Of a stretch of 19,276 nucleotides of DNA, positions 13,844 to 19,276 are shown in pieces. A program made the position numbers and the translations under genes. The stretch comes from JBNKDD01 sp050288085. GTDB lineage: Bacteria > Chloroflexota > Anaerolineae > Aggregatilineales > UBA3940. Where the stretch lies: contig JBNKDD010000091.1 in the NCBI GenBank assembly GCA_050288085.1, positions 1 through 19,276 of the forward strand, in the 5' to 3' direction. The first letter of the stretch is position 1. The number at the start of each line of letters is the position of its first letter. The notes under the pieces were generated by a model. It saw only the letters and a program-made list of their open reading frames with translations, was not told the origin of the DNA and made no database searches.

Positions 13844-15379
13844 ATGAGGCAGTTATCGCTTTCCGCCCAGAACATAGTCAAGCGGTATGGGGGTGTCGTC
13901 GCGCTTGCCAATGCAAACCTGACGGTAACATCAGGTGAAGTTGTCGCGCTGGTCGGCGCCAATGGAAGCGGTAAAAGCACGTTAACGAAGGTCATAACGG
14001 GAGTAGTTGCCTCTGATGAGGGGCAGCTACTCCTTAATGATAACCGCGTGGTTTTTCCGAATCCCCAGGCCGCCCGTAGAGAGAGTATAACCGCGGTCTA
14101 CCAGGAACTTAGTCTGGTTCCCCGGTTGACCGTGGCTGAGAATATCTGGCTCGCTCATGAACCGTTGACTCCTGATGGACGCATCGATAAAAAGGAAGTC
14201 GAGGCTCGCACTCAAGAGTTATTGGATCTGTTCAAAGGGACTTACCGTCATGAGTTGATGCCAGATACTCCGGTTGAGGAACTCCCTCCTGATGAAAAAC
14301 AAATCGTTGAAATTTTGAAGGCCCTGAGCCTTAACCCATCCCTGATGATCCTGGATGAAGCGACCGCCAGCCTGGACAGCCGCCAGGTTGAAAAGCTGTT
14401 CGAACTGGTCAAATCCTGGAAAGAACAGGGCATGGCGCTTGTGTTCGTTTCTCACCGGATGGGTGAGATTTTCCGGCTGGCAGATCGGGTGACTGTGCTG
14501 CGTAATGGCGTTACGGTTGGCGATGCGCCCATCAATGAGGTGACCGAAGCTCAACTGGTGGCGCTGATGGTCAAGGCCCATGAGGCCAAAGATAGCACCG
14601 TCATGGTCGAACGAATCCGGCGAGCTGAGAATATCAGCTCAACCCCGGTCACCCTTTCGGTCAGAAACCTATCTGCCCACCGTTTGTACAATGTCAGCTT
14701 TGATGTCCATCAAGGCGAACTGCTCGGTTTAGGCGGCTTGCAAGGACAGGGCCAGCGCGAACTGCTGCTGGCGTTGTTCGGGCATATTCCTTGCTCCGGC
14801 GAGGTGATGCTGTTTGGTGAACCGGCGACTTTTAAACATCCCCAGCAGGCTATGAAGAATGCTGTGGCACTTGTGCCCGGTGAACGTGCAAAAGAAGGAC
14901 TGCTTATGATCCGGTCCATTCTGGAGAACCTTCACCTACCGTCCTGGCGCAGTTACGGAATGCCACTCAATATCAAATTGGCCCGCACGGATGGCGATCA
15001 TATCAGCGACCGGCTTAACCTGGTGCGATCCGGCCTGGACGCCCCGGTTAACAGCTTGAGCGGCGGTAACGCACAGAAAGTCGTGATCGGCAAATGGCTG
15101 CTCCGCAAACCCAAACTGCTCTTACTCGACGACCCCACCAAAGGCGTTGACGTGGGAACCAAAGCCGAGTTATATGGACTGCTCAGAGAGCTGTGTGAGC
15201 TGGGGACAACCATCCTGTTCAACAGCTCAGACGATGATGAACTACTTGGTTTATGTGACCGGGTGCTCGTGCTGCAAGACGGGCAAATCCAGGCCGAGTT
15301 AATCGGCGAGGAGCTTAATCGAACAAACCTGGTTGGGGCCAGTATGGGAGTCAAAAATGGGAGCAACCACTATGAATAA
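13844..15379 (+). CDS. Sugar ABC transporter ATP-binding protein with two ATPase domains (RbsA/MglA type)
   Basis: This 511-residue protein has two nucleotide-binding domains in tandem. Domain 1 has Walker A GANGSGKST (38-46), Q-loop VYQELSL (86-92) and Walker B LMILDEATAS (167-176). Its signature region reads ELPPDEKQIVEILKAL where the family has LS.GQ.Q, so this signature is degenerate. Domain 2 has the atypical Walker A GLQGQGQREL that is normal for RbsA, a perfect LSGGNAQK signature (405-412) and Walker B LLLLDDPTKGVDVG. It powers sugar import with the permeases that follow. The start lies 6 bases after the previous stop with no clear ribosome binding site, so translation is probably coupled. 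It overlaps the next gene by 8 bases. Confidence 0.93.
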   Translation: MRQLSLSAQNIVKRYGGVVALANANLTVTSGEVVALVGANGSGKSTLTKVITGVVASDEGQLLLNDNRVVFPNPQAARRESITAVYQELSLVPRLTVAENIWLAHEPLTPDGRIDKKEVEARTQELLDLFKGTYRHELMPDTPVEELPPDEKQIVEILKALSLNPSLMILDEATASLDSRQVEKLFELVKSWKEQGMALVFVSHRMGEIFRLADRVTVLRNGVTVGDAPINEVTEAQLVALMVKAHEAKDSTVMVERIRRAENISSTPVTLSVRNLSAHRLYNVSFDVHQGELLGLGGLQGQGQRELLLALFGHIPCSGEVMLFGEPATFKHPQQAMKNAVALVPGERAKEGLLMIRSILENLHLPSWRSYGMPLNIKLARTDGDHISDRLNLVRSGLDAPVNSLSGGNAQKVVIGKWLLRKPKLLLLDDPTKGVDVGTKAELYGLLRELCELGTTILFNSSDDDELLGLCDRVLVLQDGQIQAELIGEELNRTNLVGASMGVKNGSNHYE

Positions 15380-16376
15380 TAACTTCATTGCCAAAGCGCG
15401 TAAATTTATGCGCCGTAATCCCTATTTGTTCTCTCTGCTGCTGCTCATCATCGCGGTACTGGTCAACTCTTCCCTCCAACCTAATCTGTTTGAAACCCGC
15501 GTCCTGAATGGTAATTTCCGTGTTTGGCTGCCCCTGATGCTGCTCACGACCGGGCAGGCCGTGGTCATTATCGGCGCAGGGTTAGACCTGTCGGTGGGTG
15601 CAATGGTCTCGATGGGTAATGCCATTCTGGTCACGCAGATCACCGACGAATCCAGCGCCGGACAGATCGCGGTGGTTATTGTGCTGGTCCTGTTGATTGG
15701 CCTGGCTGCCGGAGCCTTTAACGGTGTTATCACTGCCGGGCTGGGTTTGCAGCCGATCATCACCACCTATGCGACCAGTTTCATCTATGGTGGGATTGCC
15801 CTGTTTGTGCTCCCACAGCCGGGAGGCAGCATCCCCGGCGAAATCTCTAAGACATACCGGGCGTTGACGCCGCTTGGGCTGCCCTTCGCTTTCTTCGCAA
15901 TCGCCGCCGTGCTGCTGATCTGGGCCTTTGTCCGCGCCCGTCGGATCGGCCCCATGCTGTATGCGGTCGGTGGAAAACCAGATGCCGCTTATGCTTCCGG
16001 TGTGCCGGTTACACGTGTGCGGATCGGCACCTACATGTTTTCTGGCCTGATGGCGATGTTTTCCGCAATTGCCCTGACATTGATCACCGGGGCAGGTGAC
16101 CCGCGTATCGGGAATGCCATGACCCTTGACTCAATTGTCGCCGTGGTGTTGGGTAGCAACAGTCTGGCCGGTGGTCAGGGAAGCCTGTTTGGGCCGATCA
16201 TCGGTGTGGCTATCCTGGGTTTTATCCGCAATATCATCTCATTTGCCAACGTTGACTCGTGGTGGCGAACACTGGTCGATGCTTTGATCATCGTATTTGC
16301 CCTATCCGGCCCAGGCATTGCGGCCCTGATCCGCTCATTGTTCACAAGGAGAGAGACATATGCTCAAGAAACTTAA
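15372..16376 (+). CDS. Sugar ABC transporter permease (RbsC-like), first of two
   Basis: This protein has about 334 residues and 8-10 hydrophobic helices of the BPD_transp_2 family. The family signature is GAGLDLSVGA (68-77). I chose the ATG at 15372 because GGGAG (15359-15363) lies 8 bases upstream and it overlaps the ATPase stop by 8 bases. Earlier in-frame ATGs at 15333 and 15357 would add an unlikely polar extension. It forms the membrane channel with the second permease. Its stop overlaps the next start by 17 bases, so the genes are translationally coupled. Confidence 0.9.
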   Translation: MNNNFIAKARKFMRRNPYLFSLLLLIIAVLVNSSLQPNLFETRVLNGNFRVWLPLMLLTTGQAVVIIGAGLDLSVGAMVSMGNAILVTQITDESSAGQIAVVIVLVLLIGLAAGAFNGVITAGLGLQPIITTYATSFIYGGIALFVLPQPGGSIPGEISKTYRALTPLGLPFAFFAIAAVLLIWAFVRARRIGPMLYAVGGKPDAAYASGVPVTRVRIGTYMFSGLMAMFSAIALTLITGAGDPRIGNAMTLDSIVAVVLGSNSLAGGQGSLFGPIIGVAILGFIRNIISFANVDSWWRTLVDALIIVFALSGPGIAALIRSLFTRRETYAQET

Positions 16377-17322
16377 TATCTCTCCGCCGGTTGCTGCGCT
16401 GTTAGTGGCGCTGGTTGTCTTTCTGTTGAGCGGCCTGCTGCCCAACGGGTATAAGACCGCGCCCCAGGCACTCAACCAGGCATTTAATATCGTCCGCCTG
16501 TCGGCCTTCCTGGGCATTATCGCTGCCGGGCAAACGCTGGTGATCATCAGCGGTGGCGAGGGCATTGACCTGTCCACCGGCGCGGTTGTCACGCTGGCGG
16601 CCATCCTGACCTACCGGTTTGTGGATGGCAGCAACGCGATGGTTGCTCCTACCTTGCTGCTGGTGTTGGCGGTCGGAACGGTGATCGGATTGATCAATGG
16701 GGTGGGGATTGCCTACCTGAAGATTCCCCCTCTGGTGATGACACTCGGCATAGCCGGTGTCGCCGAGGGAGCAGTGCTGGTCGTAACGCGGGGCGTATTG
16801 CCCGGCGGTGTGGCCCCAATCATGACAAAACTGATCGCTCGTCCCTTGTTTTTGAACATCCCAGGGGCGATCATCATCTGGTTGATCATTGGCGGCCTGA
16901 TGATGCTGCTCTTAGAACGCACCCGGTACGGCAAGCAGTTGTTTGCGATTGGTGTTAATCGGACAACCGCTCGCCTGTCAGGTGTGAAAGTGCCCGGTAC
17001 AGTAATCGCGACTTACAGCATCGCTGGATTGTTGGGTGCGCTGGGTGGCTTCATGCTGGTTGGTTGGACTCAGAACGTATTTCTAAATCTAGGTGCTCCT
17101 TACCTGTTCCCATCAATTGCAGCCGTGGCCGTTGGTGGTACGCTGCTGTCCGGTGGTAAGGGCAGTTATCTTGGAACAATGGCGGGCGCGATCATGCTGA
17201 CTCTGATCAACAGCCTGCTGACCACCATGCAAATGCCGGAAGCGGCCAAGCAGGTGATTCTGGGTGCAACACTGCTGATTATGATCTCGATCTTTGGTCG
17301 TGAAAAAGGTCTGCGGCAGTAG
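16360..17322 (+). CDS. Sugar ABC transporter permease (RbsC-like), second of two
   Basis: This 320-residue protein of the same family has the signature ISGGEGIDLSTGAVV (63-77) and many hydrophobic helices. AAGGAGAGAG before the ATG is a strong ribosome binding site inside the end of the previous gene. Two different permeases in one cassette suggest a heterodimeric channel, as in some ribose-type importers. The conserved C-terminal part has GGKGSYLGTMAG. It is followed by a 175-base gap, the widest in the operon. Confidence 0.9.
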   Translation: MLKKLNISPPVAALLVALVVFLLSGLLPNGYKTAPQALNQAFNIVRLSAFLGIIAAGQTLVIISGGEGIDLSTGAVVTLAAILTYRFVDGSNAMVAPTLLLVLAVGTVIGLINGVGIAYLKIPPLVMTLGIAGVAEGAVLVVTRGVLPGGVAPIMTKLIARPLFLNIPGAIIIWLIIGGLMMLLLERTRYGKQLFAIGVNRTTARLSGVKVPGTVIATYSIAGLLGALGGFMLVGWTQNVFLNLGAPYLFPSIAAVAVGGTLLSGGKGSYLGTMAGAIMLTLINSLLTTMQMPEAAKQVILGATLLIMISIFGREKGLRQ

Positions 17323-17444
17323 CTGCCCGAATTGTTGTCGAACGAACTATTCACGATGACTTGAATCTCATCCCGTAGTTCGCTCAAGCTCACTTTCTAC
17401 CTCACCAATGGATTGACATAACAGCCGAGTGGGAAAGTAACAAC

Positions 17445-17462
17445 CATCCTTACCAAAGGATG
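17445..17462 (+). promoter_or_regulatory. Short hairpin before the first oxidoreductase gene
   Basis: CATCCTT (17445-17451) and AAGGATG (17456-17462) form a perfect 7-bp stem with an ACCA loop. It lies 35 bases before the ATG and has no T-run. A weak inverted pair CGAACTA/TAGTTCG (17343-17349, 17376-17382) lies further up. TTGACA (17413-17418) has no good -10. This gap may carry a processing or regulatory site that adjusts oxidoreductase against transporter levels. Confidence 0.35.
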
Positions 17463-17497
17463 AAGGATCCCATAAGAAGGCAAGGGATACATATATC

Positions 17498-18691
17498 ATG
17501 CATAAAGTAACGATGTTAGGTACAGGGCTGATTGGCATGTTTTACACCCAGACGATCAGCGCCTATCGTTCTCGTGATCAAGTAAGTGTCGTCTATTCGC
17601 GGACACCAGCTAACGCCGAGCGTTTCGCCGGGGAACACCAGATTCCCAAGTGGACGGCAGATATGAAAGAGGCTATCGAAGATCCCGACACCGATGTTGT
17701 CGTGGTCGGGCTGCCTAATAATCAGCATCGCGATGCGGTTGTGATGGCTGCCGAAGCCGGTAAAGCGGTGCTCTGCACCAAGCCACTGGCCCGCACCGCC
17801 GCAGAAGCCAAAGAGATTCTTGAAGCCGTCGAGAAAGCCGGGGTGTTTGCCGGTTATCTGGAAGACCTGGTTTATACCCCCAAGACACTGAAAGCCCTTA
17901 ACGCGGTGAAGGCCGGATCGGTTGGGCAGGTCTTATGGACACGCTCGCGAGAATCCCATCCCGGGCCGCATAGTGCCTGGTTCTGGGATAAGAATATGGC
18001 TGGCGGTGGAGCCTTGATCGATATGGGCTGCCACTGTATCGAAGTCGGGCGAAACTTTGTTGGTAAGGACATTCCCCCGGTCGAAGCGATGTGCTACACC
18101 GATACCATGATCCATCCCATCGAGGCCGAGGACACCGCCATTGGATTGATCCGGTATGCCAATGGGGCGATCAGCCAGTTTGAAGCCACCTGGACATTCC
18201 GGGGTGGCATGGACTTGCGCGACGAGGTATCCGGCACGGAGGGCACTATCTGGCTAAACCACTGGCTGCGCACCGGTATGGAAATGTACTCCTCCGGTGC
18301 TCAGGGTTATGTCGCGGAGAAGGCTGAATCAGAGAGCGGTTGGGTCTTCCCTGTGGGCGATGAAGTCGGCGCACTGGGCTATACCGAAATGTTCGCTGAT
18401 ATGTTCAACAGTCTGGACGAGGGCAAAGAGCCGCTGGAAACCTTCTACGATGGTTATGTTATCAATGCCATTATGGATGCCTGCTACAAATCAGCCGAGT
18501 CCAAGAAGTGGGAGCCGGTCGAACTGGACATCTGGCGAGGCCAAACAGATGTCCAACCGCTCGGTGTTGCCCAGGATTATGATGCTGACCACTGGCTGAT
18601 CAAGCAGGAACGCATGCCTGACGGTCGAGTCAAGGACATTGTTAAACATAAGAAAACCGGCGAAATCTCTCAGATCATCAAGGATGCCTAG
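17498..18691 (+). CDS. Gfo/Idh/MocA family oxidoreductase
   Basis: This 397-residue protein starts with a Rossmann fold, VTMLGTGLIG (4-13). The family's conserved region shows LCTKPLA (92-98), where the usual EKP reads TKP but the catalytic Lys95 is kept. DMGCHCIE (175-182) provides the Asp and His (175, 179) of the active site seen in sugar and inositol dehydrogenases. It likely oxidises a hydroxyl of a sugar or polyol with NAD(P). The position after the sugar importer suggests it acts on the imported compound. The C-terminal tail from about 350 is longer than in many family members. The ATG follows GGCAAGGG at about 17481-17488. Confidence 0.9.
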   Translation: MHKVTMLGTGLIGMFYTQTISAYRSRDQVSVVYSRTPANAERFAGEHQIPKWTADMKEAIEDPDTDVVVVGLPNNQHRDAVVMAAEAGKAVLCTKPLARTAAEAKEILEAVEKAGVFAGYLEDLVYTPKTLKALNAVKAGSVGQVLWTRSRESHPGPHSAWFWDKNMAGGGALIDMGCHCIEVGRNFVGKDIPPVEAMCYTDTMIHPIEAEDTAIGLIRYANGAISQFEATWTFRGGMDLRDEVSGTEGTIWLNHWLRTGMEMYSSGAQGYVAEKAESESGWVFPVGDEVGALGYTEMFADMFNSLDEGKEPLETFYDGYVINAIMDACYKSAESKKWEPVELDIWRGQTDVQPLGVAQDYDADHWLIKQERMPDGRVKDIVKHKKTGEISQIIKDA

Positions 18692-18718
18692 CTGATTCCA
18701 GTGCCGCATCTATCTGAA

Positions 18719-18760
18719 TGGAGCTAGATAATGGCTTTGAAAAAACCTTATCTAGTTCCA
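18719..18760 (+). terminator. Strong hairpin between the two oxidoreductase genes
   Basis: TGGAGCTAGATAA (18719-18731) pairs with TTATCTAGTTCCA (18748-18760). This gives 13 pairs including one G-T, with a 16-base loop. The exact dyad has no T-run after it, so it is a hairpin of unknown use: a weak terminator, an mRNA stabiliser or an operator. It lies 28 bases after the first oxidoreductase stop and 59 before the second start. Confidence 0.45.
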
Positions 18761-18818
18761 CCTAAGGCGTGGTTGTGTCTTTCTCAAAACGAGCATTACA
18801 TGATGGGAGGTTAAATGC

Positions 18819-19276
18819 ATGACCAAACAATATAAAGTTGGCGTGATCGGCCTGGGGTTCATCGGGCCTGCACACATGGAAGCCGTCCGGCGGTTGGGTT
18901 TTGAAGTGGCCGCTGTTGCCGAACACTCGCAAGAACTGGCCGATGAAAAAGCCAAACAACTGCATGTGCCGAAAGCCTATGGCGATTATAAAGATCTGCT
19001 GGCCGACAGCGAACTTGACGTGATCCATATTGCGTCACCCAATTACCTGCACTTCGAGCATGTCAAAGCAACCCTTGAAGCCGGTAAACATGTTGTCTGC
19101 GAGAAGCCGCTCGCCATGAACCCGGAAGAGTCCGCTGAGTTAGTCCGGCTGGCAAAGGAAACGGGGGTGGTCAATGCGGTCAACTTCAATATCCGCTTCT
19201 ACCCCCTGGCACAACAAGCTCGTCAGATGGTGCAGTCTGGGGCACTTGGCGACCGGATTTACATCATCCAAGGATC
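18819..19276 (+). CDS. Second Gfo/Idh/MocA family oxidoreductase, 3' end cut by window edge
   Basis: 152 codons are visible before the window ends. The Rossmann motif VGVIGLGFIG (7-16) is followed by VVCEKPLAM (92-100) with the canonical EKP, and NFNIRFYPL (122-130). GGGAGG (18805-18810) lies 8 bases before the ATG. A second ATG at 18815 is out of frame. The enzyme is a normal NAD(P)-dependent sugar dehydrogenase-like protein and differs from its upstream neighbour, so the pair may act on two steps or two isomers. The active-site Asp-His part lies outside the window. Confidence 0.88.
   Translation, partial: MTKQYKVGVIGLGFIGPAHMEAVRRLGFEVAAVAEHSQELADEKAKQLHVPKAYGDYKDLLADSELDVIHIASPNYLHFEHVKATLEAGKHVVCEKPLAMNPEESAELVRLAKETGVVNAVNFNIRFYPLAQQARQMVQSGALGDRIYIIQG

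Noticed and set aside
11256..13846. The shared AAACTAACATG start context at 11258-11268 and 13836-13846 as a mobile or regulatory motif
   Set aside because: Both copies surround start codons 6-11 bases after a stop in different operons. Eleven shared bases in AT-rich start regions may be chance.
15333..15371. Earlier ATG starts for the first permease (15333, 15357)
   Set aside because: They add a short polar leader and lack a good ribosome binding site. The ATG at 15372 has GGGAG at the right distance and a typical 8-base overlap.
1..19276. CRISPR arrays, tRNA or rRNA genes
   Set aside because: No regularly spaced repeats, tRNA-like GGTTCGAATCC arms in a cloverleaf context, or rRNA-like conserved stretches were seen.

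Overview
The window looks like the chromosome of a free-living bacterium of the Chloroflexota, most likely Anaerolineae-like. That is an inference from style rather than from a marker gene: a MalT-type LuxR regulator with an N-terminal ATPase, a lipoprotein sugar-binding protein with a long Ala/Glu-rich linker, ribose-type ABC transporters next to Gfo/Idh/MocA oxidoreductases, a stray uroporphyrinogen-decarboxylase-like gene, and small GC-rich palindromic repeats between genes. No rRNA, tRNA or CRISPR array was seen.

Left part (1-5694): a possible minus-strand gene fragment at the edge, then four plus-strand genes. These are a small membrane protein with a soluble N-terminal domain, an MgtC/DUF4010 membrane protein, a six-helix membrane protein of unknown role, and an 890-residue LuxR/MalT-family regulator. 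A REP-like palindromic repeat lies between the second and third. Convergent to the regulator, with only 3 bases between the stop codons, is a minus-strand gene for a 751-residue fusion: an ITPA/RdgB-type inosine triphosphatase joined to a barrel resembling IMP dehydrogenase.

Middle part (7954-11984): a repeat-rich intergenic region, then a minus-strand pair (GntR/UTRA regulator followed by a URO-D/MtaA-like protein) divergent from a SIS-domain sugar-phosphate protein. The shared divergent region holds a 14-base perfect palindrome and tandem 8-base repeats that look like the regulator's operator. Directly after the SIS gene lies a scar. It consists of the last part of a group II intron (HNH end of the intron-encoded protein and domain V) followed by the 3' part of a glucosamine-6-phosphate deaminase (nagB-like) gene, which has lost its 5' end and also carries a frameshift. 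The original set was probably regulator, SIS protein and deaminase for amino-sugar use, now broken.

Right part (11985-19276): an AT-rich gene-free stretch of about 720 bases with an intrinsic terminator, a near-consensus promoter and about 570 bases of structured leader. It is followed by a complete sugar ABC importer operon (binding lipoprotein, double ATPase, two permeases) and two Gfo/Idh/MocA-family sugar dehydrogenase-like genes, the second cut by the window edge. The layout fits uptake of a sugar, inositol or related polyol followed by NAD(P)-dependent oxidation. The substrate cannot be read from the sequence.

The most unusual items are the ITPase-IMPDH-like fusion, the truncated intron in the deaminase gene, and the long leader with a terminator-like hairpin ahead of the transporter.
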